Below, piece after piece: positions 38,301-48,742 of a stretch of 64,000 nt of DNA. Position 1 is the first letter of the stretch. Each line of letters opens with the position of its first letter. Position numbers and translations under genes: made by a program. Origin of the DNA: Euclidia mi (Eukaryota; Arthropoda; Insecta; Lepidoptera; Erebidae); contig OX123187.2 in the NCBI GenBank assembly GCA_944739405.2, positions 38,730,394 to 38,794,393 on the forward strand, in the 5' to 3' direction. The notes under the pieces were generated by a model. That model saw only the letters and a list, made by a program, of their open reading frames with translations, ran no database searches and was not told the origin of the DNA.

Positions 38301-41300
38301 GTCGCCGGCGATGTGTCGAGCAAGATGTTGAACCAGTTGTTGGTGACGAAGCAGACCGGCGCCGCCGGACGTATCTGCAACATGGTGATGGTTACGGAGC
38401 GCAAGTTCCCGCGCAGGGAGTTCTACGTCGCTATCATGATGGAGAGGAGCTTCAATGTAATTAAACACTGGATTTTTTAATAGCCCACACAGATTCTTTT
38501 TGCTTTCTATTTGGTCGATGGTTTAGTTATGCTCACTTACTATCTAACTATAAGCTGTATAAGTTTCCCTCTCTTCTATATAACTAAGGGTAATTGAAAA
38601 TCTATATTGATGATAATTATAAAAGTCTTAAAGGAGAGTCGCTCCTAGTCAGGATAATATTTAAAAAAGTACAAAAAAATACAAATTCAGAAGATATCCC
38701 AAGTTCTTCTCTAAAAAGTGAATAGCACTCCCTTTAGGGCTTTTATAGTGATCATTGAATACTTATCAGTAATGCCAGATTTAAAATATCGTCATTTTAT
38801 TCTGCGTCCTCATTAAAACGATCTGTTTTTAGGGTCCCGTAATAATAGCGTCGTCCCAAGGTGGTGTGAATATCGAAGACGTGGCCGCCGAGAACCCCGA
38901 AGCCATTACGTACGACCCCATCGACATCGTCACGGGCATCACTGACGAACAAATACAACGTGTGCTCAAGAAGGTAACTGTCTGAACAGACCCATACACA
39001 TTTGTACATACATCGATGTTTCGCCGTGAATATTACCTACATATTTAAAATGAAAACCCTGCCGCGTCTTGCCTATATCTAACGCTTTAAACTCAAAAAC
39101 TACGAAACGGATCTTTGTGTAGGTTTTCACCAAGTTATAGTGCGATGCCTGAGGAAGGTTTAGATGCATAATTCTGTGTAAATGATCTTGTTTCGCTGGT
39201 TTCTAATGTGATTTTCTTGTTTTTAGATTGGGCTTCAGACAAGCGAAGCTGCTGACATGATCAAGAAGATGTACGACCTATTCTGTAAGAAGGACGCTCT
39301 TCTGATTGAAATCAATCCTTACGCAGAAGACGCTCTCAGTGGCCAATGTGAGTCATATATTACATCGATTTTACCTTCGCGATTTGTATACATAATACAA
39401 ACTTATTTAACGCGTCTTAATCGTCGCCTGTCCCTCCGCGACCACGACCGCCGCAAGACGGTCGAAACGCCGGAAACAAATACGTATAATTATACCTTAA
39501 ATAAGTTAATTGTACGCGATTAAGATCCGCTAAATAATTTCCATGTACTCGTTGTGAGTAACGATTGTTTGTGTAACTGTCGGTATTGTTCAATTAATGA
39601 ACTATTATTGTTCTCGAGTCAATCATCTCTCATCTGTATCAGCATGATTGATACCCATTGTGTTTCTGATCGTGTTTATATTGCTCAAGGTTGAGCGTTC
39701 ATGTTATGTTCAAAGGAATTTAGCCTCTTTATTTGCACGAATTACTGTTTCTTTTTCCTTTGCATAAGAATGTGTAACTCGAGAATCCATAGCTTGAGGT
39801 ACGACTGAAGTAGCCAATTCGCTATTCAAGTTCAACAGCGCAGCAACTTGCGTATACTCAGACAACAGACTACAACTATACTTATTTATAAAGCTAAAGA
39901 GTTCAATTGTTTTATTGAATGCGCTTATCTTAAAAACTACTGTCCAGATGTGAATAATTATAATATCTTTTTGGATAGCCCATCTATCGAGCAAGGTTAT
40001 AAACTGCGAACAATGGCTGTGCAGCATTAGCCCTAAATAACGCGGCACAGTGTTTTATTTTATCTCAAAATGACCACCTCCCTGATTATTAGTGAATCAG
40101 ATAGAGCTTTTTATTCTTATTGCGAGAGTAAAACTCCCACGAATCCATCTTAACTAGTTTAGGAGATATCGGAGGTAAAACTTTTTACCCATATTTTCAA
40201 AAAATAATTAAAAAAATATTTAAAAAAAATATTTCATCTAAACTTTTACAGTTGCTTTATTTTTTTAACTACATTTTAAAAGGTCTTGTTTTTATCTATG
40301 TTACGAGTCCTTTATGACTGCTCTAGACCGCGTAGGAACCGAGAAATCAGCGATTTTGTGATTTTCGTTTTTATTTTTTTTTGCCCATGTTCCTCGGTAT
40401 TAGAATCTGCAATTTGCTTTAAAAAAGAGGTAATAAGGTAGACTACCAACACAAAAAAAAACAACAATTAATTCCGTGGAATCTCGGAAATATTAAGATT
40501 TACCCGAACTTACCCGAACCCGGGTAATTACCCGCAAATTTTTTTAAGACGTAATTTTATATTTTATACTTTATAAATATTATAGAATTATTTTGGCGTA
40601 ATAAAAATAATTGTGCTTAAACATCATCTGCGTTAAATAAACTATCCTCGTTGTAAAGAAGTGTAGTAAATTCATTTTCTTCACTCTCCGTACATGAAGT
40701 TTCTTCTTCGACATCACTGTTATCTTCATTTAAACATTCAGAATTGTCCGGTTGTAACATTTCTATAACAGCTTCTGGCAGTGGCATTCTCCTTCGGTTA
40801 CTTAGGCGTTGTTTTAGCCGTATCGCTGATATGACAGGATCGGATGACTCAAGCGCCCTGTGGAATAAGTCCATCATAGTATGAACCCTAGAATCTTTCC
40901 GGCTGTGATGTTCCCTATCCTGACGCCAAAATTTATTCCTCGACTCTCCAGCCTGTTCAGAGAGTAGTCCTATGGGCAGCGCTGAATTCTCTATAATTTT
41001 TTCTCCGTGAATTAAGATTTTATGTATAGTAGTAGTCATAGGGTGCCAGTTGTATTTCTGAACATACTTATAGGCCACATTTTTACAAAATGTACCGAAT
41101 TTTTTTGCGTCTATTGGTAATCCCGAATTGATGGCTATTAAAATTACATTTAGGTCATCGACGAGCCATTTTTCAATGCCAAGTATATTAGCAAACGTTT
41201 GGCGGCTTTGTTCACTTTTGAATACTCGCCGAGCCGTATTGCCGTCATTTGAGGTGCCTGAATTAGGTTTAACAACGTCTACCAATAGATTCATACTTTC

Positions 41301-44300
41301 CTTAATTTGGTTTTGGATTTCTTTTGTTCTTTCTGCAGTTATTTGTCCCAGATCAGAATTTTTCGTTACTCGCCACTGTCTGACTCTTGGGTCATTTTTA
41401 TATCCCAAGTGCAGCAAGAATTCCAAGCATCTTATATACGCATGTAAAGGACTCATGCCGTTTTTAAGTGCAGCTTCCTCTGTAATTGGTATTGAAAAAG
41501 CAAGGTCTAGGTTATTGAAATTCGTGGAGGTCAGTTTGCAAATAGCACATCTTAATTGGGAAGACGTGTTGTTTATTATATTAAAAACTTTTCCATCAAT
41601 TAAGCTCAGCGTTAAATTACAGTTTGTGAAGACAATAAATCCTTTTGATGTAAGTGTTGTAATAGGAGTCAAACGCCTTATTTGTTCCTCTACATATTCT
41701 TTTTCAGACAGTATTCTGTCTTGCGTCTCTTTTCTATATTGAATGTGAAGAGGCCTACAAGAACGAAATGACTGTGGGGCTGGATTTAACCATATTAAAC
41801 TGTTTTTGCCTCCGCATTCTTGAATTTTCAATGGTACCAAAGTTGTAGCAATTATTGACTTTTCGTCAAAATCGGGGTCACCAGAATGTTCTCTAAATTC
41901 CTGTCTGTATACAGATTGCCCAGTACTTCCATCAAATCCCCAAGAAACATAAAAAGTACAAGCCAATTGGCTGATATTCTCTTTTTCCATGTATTGATTT
42001 ACAGATTCATCATTTAACTCTAAGATACGCTTGAGTGTGTGGGCCAGTAAACCCTGCAGGGTAACAGAAGCTTCGATTTCTGAAACAGATATTTCTTCTG
42101 AAGGGTAGCATGATTGTCTGGCTTTCGCTACTTGATGATAAGGTGGATATAGATTAAATCCTCTTTTCTTGGAGTCTTGCTGTAAAAATTTATAAGTTTC
42201 GACGCTTAATCTTCTGTCAATCATTATTCCAAGAGTTTCTTCTGGAGTATAAGGATGAGTTTCTTGATTTATCATAGTTAGTATTTTAGTTGGATTGTCC
42301 GGAGTTTCAATACACTTACTAATAATTATCTCCAAGTCACGTGCACTTTTTTTACTTAATTTTTCGTCTCCAACAGTAATTGTTTTAGTAAACGTTTTTG
42401 TCAATTTTTCAGGTGGTTCATCTTCCAGTTTCGCTTGAAGTCTTTTTATGGCTCTTTGTTTTTGACGTGGATTGAATTCCTCGAATCTTTTTTTGCTGCT
42501 ATCATCAGTATAGGGACTGAGAGTAGTAGTAAATGATGTATCTACAGGTTGTTGCTCAAGGTCATTAGCACGCACTGTAGGTGTTATATGCTGTTCTTCC
42601 TCAATATGCAACGCACTCTGGGTAAAATTCTGAGGAAAAACATCAATACGTGAGCGAACTAAGTCTTGAGGAATATCATCTATAAATGATTTGTTCAACC
42701 AGTCTTTGTTCTTTTTCACGAAATGGGAGAAGTTGCTTTTACAAGTCTTGAATTTTTGTTCTGCTTTACAAATAAATAATCCTATAGCCACAGCAAATTT
42801 TTCCTCTTGAGCATTGGAAAGTGGAGAATTCAAATGTTTTGCAAGAGTTAATGACATCAAACCTACCCTCTCGGGTTTACTTAGATCCGTTGGCCTACCC
42901 AATCGTCCATTAATGTTTTTGCTCTCTTGAATAAAAATATTAAAAGCCTGTAATCTGGTTAATGGAGGATCTGGGTCTTGGTGTACTCCTCGTGTATTTG
43001 CGGTCTCTTCCGGAGCATGTGAAGGACCGGCTACGGCGCAATCCGTAGCTTCACTTGCCACTCGCCAACCAACATGAGGGTTGGCGCCCTCATGCCCTCC
43101 TTGCATTAAGTCATCCGATCGGAGCTCGGAGTGACATCCCTCAGCACGGTGGGTCAAGCCGTGCTGAGGCAAAGTGGCACTATGAGTCTTTGACGGCTCC
43201 ATAGTGCCTCACCCCCGTGTCTTTCAGAGTAATATGTATGTACGGGGTTTCAGCGTTTGCCTTTCGAGGGTGGACTCCTTCCCGCACCATATTACCTATC
43301 ACTCGACAAAATTAGTTAGTTAACTAACTAAAAACACAAATAAAGGCAGTTCTCGTAAACGTACCCAACAACCTATGTTAATTTCAAAAAATTACTACAC
43401 TAAAAAAAATTCGGGAATTTACCCGGGTTCGGGTAAGTTCGGGTAAATCTTAATATTTCCGAGATTCCACGGAATTAATTGTTGTTTTTTTTTGTGTTGG
43501 TAGTCTACCTTATTACCTCTTTTTTAAAGCAAATTGCAGATTCTAATATTGAGGAACATGGGCAAAAAAAAATAAAAACGAAAATCACAAAATCGCTGAT
43601 TTCTCGGTTCCTACGCGGTCTAGAGCAGTCATAAAGGACTCGTAACATAGATGAAAACAAGACCTTTTAAAATGTAGTTAAAAAATTAAAGCAACTGTAA
43701 AAGTTTAGATGAAATATTTTTTTAAATATTTTTTTAATTATTTTTTCAAAATATGGGTAAAAAGTTTTACCTCCGATATCTCCTAAACTAGTTAAGATGG
43801 ATTCGTGGGAGTTTTACTCTCGCAATAAGAATAAAAAGCTCTATCTGATTCACTAATAATCGGGGAGGTGGTCATTTTGAGATAAAATAAAACACTGTGC
43901 GCGGGTTTAACTGCGTGCCCAGCGAATATCCGAATATAGTCAATGAAAAAAGTAGGAATGCCCATTATTTTAAGCTTGCCATAACGCTATCGATACACCA
44001 TAGAATCAGATGGCTGGTTTTCGTGACTGTTTACAATACAAATTCTCAATAGCCAAGAAAATCATAAACAGCAAAATTATATTTGCGTTGTCTTATTACC
44101 TATTCTATTATGGTGTGGGGATGAGTTTGGTTTTCCCAATAAAGAGATTTTGTACAGGCCCAGACCTTATAACATGTATTTTTGGTATTTTCTAGTTTTC
44201 TGCTTGGACGCCAAGTTCAGATTCGACGACAACGCTGAACACAGACAGAAGGAGCTGTTCGCGTTGAGGGATAAAAGCCAGGAGGATCCTAAGGAAATCG

Positions 44301-46063
44301 AAGCTGCCAAGAATGACCTCAACTACATTGCCCTCGATGGTAAGTCACTGTCAATATGGATACCGTGGTAAGTCACTGTCAATATGGATACCGTCTGTAT
44401 CACTATTAGAAAAATGCATATAAAGTGGAAATACCACTTATTCGTTTGTAATAATTAATCCTTGTGATGGATTAAGGTCACTACACCATTTCATTCCGAG
44501 GATGTCGTAAGACGCGTCCACGGAAATAATAATTATTGTTATTAATATTATCTGCAGCCTGACCTGTCACACTGCGGGTCACAGGCTTCCCTATTCTCAT
44601 TCCACCTGTCTCTATCGAGAGCTGTTGTTGCCCACTCTTCATTATAAAGTTTTAAGTCGATGGAAATACACGAAGCACATTTTTAGGAAGATACAGAAAA
44701 CTCGACATCAAATCCTATAACACCTTTCTGGCTAGTGTGGTATAGTAGGCCAACTCCTATTATCTTACAACTTACAATGTTATTGTGATGCAAATTATGG
44801 AATTCCTTTGCCCAGCAGTGGACTGCGATAGACTGTATCATGATGTTTGATGATTAATTTGTAACACAGGTACTATTGGCTGCTTGGTAAATGGCGCCGG
44901 TCTCGCTATGGCTACTATGGACATCATCAAGCTGCACGGTGGCGATCCTGCTAACTTCCTCGACGTAGGAGGTGGCGCCACTGCGAATGCAGTATCGGTA
45001 ACTATGCACTTCATAAATATAACATTTCTAAAAGGACAAAGATATCAGGATACTCAATGTCCTCACTCTGCTTAAACAGTAACACCAATAGTTGAAGAAT
45101 TTTCTGGTACTTTGATATAATTTTTACTTTCAAGACAAAGACAAATGTCACCTCAGTCTTCCGCGACCTCGATTCCAGTAAAGAACTCGGAATGATTATT
45201 AATAAATAATATTCTTTCTAGATCGGTTTAAATGTAATATTATCTTTAAAATCCATATATTACGAGGGAATACGTAAACCGTAATTTGATTTTAGTTTCT
45301 AATAGGTTTTATTGTAGATGTTTTACTAATGTTGTTTATGCATTTTCCCTTTCAGGAAGCATTCAAAATCATTCTGTCGGATCCCAAAGTGACCGCCATA
45401 CTGGTGAACATCTTCGGTGGTATCATGAGGTGTGACGTCATCGCTGAGGGTATTGTTAACGCAGCTAAAAATCTGAACATACAGATCCCTTTGATTGTTC
45501 GTCTTCAGGTACGTCATATAGCAGAATTATAGCTTCTAGTTACTATAGGAGTTATAGGCAGTGTTTAAAGGCCTATTCAAACCTGAGCGATATGCGCTGC
45601 CGCTGTGGGTAGAGGTACATACCGCGCGGGTTTCGCTCAGGTATTTAGTATCAAGTACCGCGGCTAGAGCGACCTAAATTTCTTACCTCTCTGAGCGAAA
45701 CTCGACTACCGCGCGTTATTCTACCCACAAGGATAGCGAATACCGCTTAGGTCTGAACAGTAATATTACCGCACACCCACTGGGTTTTCTCTGCCGCAGA
45801 CGGTAGCGAATACCGCTTAGGTCTGAACAGGCCTTTATGTTATGTATGTTCGCACTTGGCACTTGGCACTTGGCTCTTGGCAGGGTACTAAGGTGAACGA
45901 GGCGAAGAAGCTGATAGCGGAGTCGGGCATGCGCATCGTGCCGCGCGACAACCTGGACGAGGCGGCGCGCCTCGCCGTGCAGCTGTCCGAGATCGTCAAC
46001 CTCGCGCGCAGCGCCGGCGTCGAGGTGAACTTCGACATCCCTAGATATATGATCGAGTCCTAA
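32335..46063 (+). CDS. SUCLA2: succinate--CoA ligase [ADP-forming] subunit beta, mitochondrial
   Basis: Ten exons join in frame to 456 residues: 32335-32400, 35494-35697, 35779-35849, 38294-38456, 38833-38973, 39227-39347, 44196-44339, 44870-44997, 45356-45508 and 45884-46063. All junctions are GT-AG and the length matches the family. The enzyme pairs with the alpha subunit in the matrix and makes ATP from succinyl-CoA in the citrate cycle. Exon 1 and part of exon 2 give a basic, hydroxylated presequence. The mature part starts near NLNVHEYISYTLL. The ATP-grasp domain has VLKAQVLAGGRGKGHF, GGVNIEDVAAENPEAI and LLIEINPYAED. The C-terminal ligase domain has GCLVNGAGLAMATMD, GGDPANFLDVGGGAT and VNIFGGIMRCDVIAEGI. 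Introns carry a piggyBac-like remnant (3), a Transib element (6) and a MITE (9). Poly(A) AATAAA near 47000. I rate ADP- over GDP-forming type as likely from overall similarity. Confidence 0.95.
34800..34860. repeat. short hairpin in SUCLA2 intron 1
   Basis: CTTAGTTTTGTTTA and TAAACAAAACTAGTT form arms around a GTATC loop. The rest of intron 1 (32401-35493) shows no repeat or ORF I recognise. Confidence 0.4.
36350..36545. repeat. dispersed repeat, inverted copy in SUCLA2 intron 3
   Basis: It is the reverse complement of the 29655-29880 repeat: GATCCCGTGGGAATTTCGGG, then CCCCAAGGAACATACATGCC and CGTGTCTGTCAGTCAGTCAG. Confidence 0.5.
37343..38270 (+). mobile_element. piggyBac-like element, internally deleted, in SUCLA2 intron 3
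   Basis: Perfect ends CACTGCAGTACTCGCGC (37343) and its inverse ending at 38270 are flanked on both sides by TTAA (37339-37342, 38271-38274). Next to each end lies a GGGGTGAAT/ATTCACCCC block. At 37718-38001 a transposase N terminus is recognisable (MDEYQDNMILS, then SDIAPSDTEDNEEK and an acidic Glu/Ser stretch). It is broken by a stop at about 37751 and a one-base frameshift near 37771. The catalytic region is gone. The element ends 19 bases before the 3' splice site of exon 4. Confidence 0.9.
39876..40045. repeat. RTE-like tail repeat split by the Transib insertion
   Basis: This is the first part of a unit like 28936-29113, from CTTATTTATAAAGCTAAAGA to AACGCGG. It continues at 43900-43960 with CGCGGGTTTAACTGCG after the 3854-bp insertion. 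Joining the two sides across the element gives the sequence expected from the uninterrupted copies. Confidence 0.7.
40046..43899 (-). mobile_element. Transib-type DNA transposon, apparently intact, in SUCLA2 intron 6
   Basis: The ends read CACAGTGTTTTATTTTATCT and its inverse. The terminal inverted repeats run to about 40545 and from about 43398, roughly 500 bp each, with only a handful of mismatches in the stretches compared. The flanking 5 bases CGCGG are duplicated (40041-40045, 43900-43904). A 5-bp GC-rich duplication and a CAC-starting end are what is known for Transib elements. The inner parts of the TIRs hold repeated ACCCG motifs. The element carries one ORF on -, antisense to SUCLA2. 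Confidence 0.88.
40617..43202 (-). CDS. Transib/RAG1-like transposase, 861 aa, uninterrupted
   Basis: One frame without stops or shifts. Against the RAG1 core as I know it: first catalytic Asp in WGFDGSTGQ (D424), second in SLIDGKVF (D536), third acid in SEQAGESRNKFW (E753). The zinc ligands also align: RCAICK (C552, C555) sixteen residues after D536, and IHKILIHG (H727, H732). SNDGNTARRVF (651-661) matches the conserved DIGNAAEF block of RAG1. The N-terminal part has NGRLGRPTDLS (98-108), perhaps a nonamer-binding-like GRP motif. The C terminus is acidic. The usual Transib transposase is, to my knowledge, nearer 700 aa; the extra length is N-terminal and at the acidic tail. The first ~70 codons lie in a sequence of strong hairpins. 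The enzyme would cut at its own CACAGTG ends and integrate with a 5-bp stagger. Activity is inferred from intactness only. Confidence 0.88.
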   Translation of the reverse strand: MEPSKTHSATLPQHGLTHRAEGCHSELRSDDLMQGGHEGANPHVGWRVASEATDCAVAGPSHAPEETANTRGVHQDPDPPLTRLQAFNIFIQESKNINGRLGRPTDLSKPERVGLMSLTLAKHLNSPLSNAQEEKFAVAIGLFICKAEQKFKTCKSNFSHFVKKNKDWLNKSFIDDIPQDLVRSRIDVFPQNFTQSALHIEEEQHITPTVRANDLEQQPVDTSFTTTLSPYTDDSSKKRFEEFNPRQKQRAIKRLQAKLEDEPPEKLTKTFTKTITVGDEKLSKKSARDLEIIISKCIETPDNPTKILTMINQETHPYTPEETLGIMIDRRLSVETYKFLQQDSKKRGFNLYPPYHQVAKARQSCYPSEEISVSEIEASVTLQGLLAHTLKRILELNDESVNQYMEKENISQLACTFYVSWGFDGSTGQSVYRQEFREHSGDPDFDEKSIIATTLVPLKIQECGGKNSLIWLNPAPQSFRSCRPLHIQYRKETQDRILSEKEYVEEQIRRLTPITTLTSKGFIVFTNCNLTLSLIDGKVFNIINNTSSQLRCAICKLTSTNFNNLDLAFSIPITEEAALKNGMSPLHAYIRCLEFLLHLGYKNDPRVRQWRVTKNSDLGQITAERTKEIQNQIKESMNLLVDVVKPNSGTSNDGNTARRVFKSEQSRQTFANILGIEKWLVDDLNVILIAINSGLPIDAKKFGTFCKNVAYKYVQKYNWHPMTTTIHKILIHGEKIIENSALPIGLLSEQAGESRNKFWRQDREHHSRKDSRVHTMMDLFHRALESSDPVISAIRLKQRLSNRRRMPLPEAVIEMLQPDNSECLNEDNSDVEEETSCTESEENEFTTLLYNEDSLFNADDV
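44540..44860. repeat. non-LTR tail fragments in SUCLA2 intron 7
   Basis: GCAGCCTGACCTGTCACACT and, further on, CCTTTGCCCAGCAGTGGACT followed by TGATGTTTGATGATT are common lepidopteran 3' tail phrases. Confidence 0.35.
45567..45836. mobile_element. MITE in SUCLA2 intron 9
   Basis: AAAGGCCTATTCAAACCTGA at 45567 is mirrored, with mismatches, by TTAGGTCTGAACAGGCCTTT ending at 45836. The 3' half holds a second copy of the end motif (TAGCGAATACCGCTTAGGTC at about 45733 and 45803). The element ends about 47 bases before exon 10. Confidence 0.65.
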
Positions 46064-47020
46064 TTATACACCAGTATTTACACTCTAATGTCACCATTAC
46101 TATCATATCTAATTGGTCGTACTAGGTGTCTATTGTACCGCACTTAGTTCCTTTAAAAGTATTGTTTTCTTCGAATTTAACGTAGTCACTCTATTTAGTA
46201 CGTCGACGATCATACCCGTCTGTACTCTCCACTTGCATACTCCATATTATTTTCGATGACATTTATAATAGTTGTGCAGTATTTATTAAATAACTGTAGG
46301 TAGAATTCCATATTGTATATTATAGATATACTTTGTTTTATTTATATACGAGGCATACGCTAAAAGTACGTTGTGATATTGTACATTATAAATGTGAAGC
46401 ATTTTTGCTTTTCTCATTTAGTTACCTTTCCCGTTAGAGTCGAGTGTAACTTGATCGAACATGCCGGGCACACGTGTATTGCACTGGTTGTATAGACGCC
46501 AATTAGAGATAAACTATGTCATTCATTGTTCTATTTATTATACACGATTTAGTATAAGTGACCATACTAGATAATAGTAGTTAGTCTTGAATAATAATTG
46601 TTAAAATATTTAATCGATGTTGTAGTGAAGTCATGATGCTTCAAGTTGTTAAATTTTGTAATTTGCCGTCATTGTCGTGAGCTTTGCTGCGAACGAAATC
46701 GAGTTCGAAGTATTTCAAGTTTCTTAATTTATATGAAGTAATTGTATTGTTTATAAGTACGCCTGACTAAGGTAGTACATTGAGACGTGTATCAGCGCAA
46801 TAATTAGTATTGTGAACATTATGTACTATATATGTATGTTTATTTGTAAATAGCAACTTACATTTTATTGGTTAGAGACATCATTTGCGGATTGTTTTTC
46901 TAATGAAAAAGTACAACATGTGGTCAACAGAACACATACATCAATAGTATACTGCAATATAAACCTATTTATTTATTGCTTCTTTTAAAGATTCATGTTT
47001 AATAAATTTATTTTAGATCT
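46064..47020 (+). other. SUCLA2 3' UTR region
   Basis: AT-rich, unique-looking sequence follows the stop codon. AATAAA motifs occur near 46976 and 47000, and the transcript probably ends soon after. Confidence 0.45.
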
Positions 47021-47419
47021 GTATTTTAGTTTTAATGTAGTTCCATGATAAGTATCCCAAAACTATTAGCTTAGTGATAGATCTTAAAGAGAACCTGTAG
47101 AATATTCTCTTAAATCGTTTCGTTACATCTGCATGTCTGATAAGCAAAACGACTAACTAATCAGTAATGGATTGCTTATCTACAAAACGTAGATATACAA
47201 CGAATGGCTTTAGTCGTGATTGGAGCCAATTTGCTACTGGTATAATGCTAATGCGGTCGAAAACGTAGGTACCAGTTCCAACACGAAAGGTGATTCTACA
47301 ATAGCATGAAAATGCTCAAAATTATATCTTAAATTAGCTTTGTTTCATGTTAGGTAAGATTTCTAAGGAGCTCTTAATCAAAAATAGAATCCCTGTTTTA
47401 AACCTACTTAATTCGCCGG

Positions 47420-47665
47420 CATAACTCTCCGAATAGCCAAACTGAAGTGGCTTATGGTGCACGTAGCTCGAAAAACCGATGGCTATTGGGGCAGGAGAGT
47501 GTGGCGTGGCGGCTATGTACTGGATGGCACAGGAAGGGTAGGTAAGCCAGCCGCAAGGTAGAGCGACGATCTGGTTAGGATCGCGGGAAGCGGTTGGATA
47601 CGGGCGGCTCTGGATCGGTCCGTGTGGAGAGTCTTGAGAGGCCTATGTTCAGCAATGGACGTCTC
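47420..47665 (+). pseudogene. non-LTR retrotransposon RT C-terminal fragment
   Basis: On + the frame reads KTDGYWGRRVWRGGYVL, then VGKPAARWSDDLVRIAGSGW and IRAALDRSVWRVLRGLCSAM. This is the standard C terminus of an insect non-LTR ORF2. The rest is missing. Confidence 0.65.
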
Positions 47666-47737
47666 TAGGTTCAGTACCTAGTCGGGACTTGCGTCAACCG
47701 CAACACAATGCAAAATAAGGTCACATTAATGCTGCAT

Positions 47738-47920
47738 CTACAAGACGGCCTGAACTGCTAGTAGGTAGAGCAAAAAGACGGAGTTGCAAGTAAGGGTACA
47801 TCTGTCAGCACGGAATCGCATTTCTTCCGCCTGCGCTTCAGCACGCTGACGCATTTGTTCACATTCCGCAGCACACAAAGAGAAACGCGGTCTCGCACAT
47901 GCAAAGAGAGGCAGATTCAT
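47738..47920 (-). CDS. possible small Cys/charged ORF, unknown
   Basis: A 60-codon ORF on - contains CAAECEQMRQRAEAQAEEMR and FRADRCTLTC, a short charged helix bounded by Cys residues. Nothing here is diagnostic of a family. The length is close to chance for this composition. It may be one exon of a larger gene. Low confidence that it is real. Confidence 0.2.
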   Translation of the reverse strand: MNLPLFACARPRFSLCAAECEQMRQRAEAQAEEMRFRADRCTLTCNSVFLLYLLAVQAVL

Positions 47921-48742
47921 CTGTCCTATCGATGTGCCTTAGTGTACATGTGTGCAACTAGGGGGTTCTAGTCCACCTTACAAGCATATTTTCTTACAAA
48001 AAAAAGAACCCTGGTGTTTCCCTGGATAAAACTTTCCTTTATCCATGTTCAAAGTTCCAAAACGGGATGTTTCAATGAGGAAATAGTACGATACCTATAC
48101 TTTTCTTTTCTACAAAACTATTCAGGTTCCCAATACATTTTGTCGACAGCTATAATGCTACTTTAGGTCGTCACAAGACGCTTAAATGAACTCTCCGCCT
48201 CTTTTCAAGTGACCGTCACGTCAGAAGGACTAGCAGTTTAGTTTAAACCATTGTTTAAATAAAAGATACTATCTGCTCTACTACTACTCTACTGCTCAGT
48301 TTCTTCTCACTGGTTGATAGGTGACCTTAAAAAGTAGTTAAGCAGCTAGGTAAAAGATGATGACTAGCCATTCTGATGGTCGCCATTTCATGTTTCTTCT
48401 CTTTGTCCTATCGGTCCTACGAAGAATTTAATATGTTGTTTATCTATTATGTATCAATGTATTTCACCATTTATCGGAGAGAGACCTTCAGCCCAACACT
48501 TGGGAACCAAGGTATCACGTGCGGTGGCTAAACTTGGATTGAGCCTCATTACCATAGAAATCACGAGTTCAGCTTATCAAATCTAACCACAACACATTGA
48601 CGAATCTGTTTTAGGAATATTGAAAGCGCGAAGACGTTGAGATTCACGAGCTATTGAGCTAAATAGGTAGAAACTATGACCGTCTCGTCGCCGTTGTAGG
48701 TGTTCATATTACAATGTATATTATAAATTTTAAATGTCATAG

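Noticed and set aside
40046..40110. A full 23-RSS at the Transib end
   Set aside because: At a 23-base spacing the sequence is ACCTCCCTG, which does not resemble a nonamer; only the weak 12-base match was kept.
41128..41742. 204-codon ORF on plus opposite the Transib transposase
   Set aside because: The minus frame has the catalytic and zinc motifs; the plus frame has no recognisable domain.
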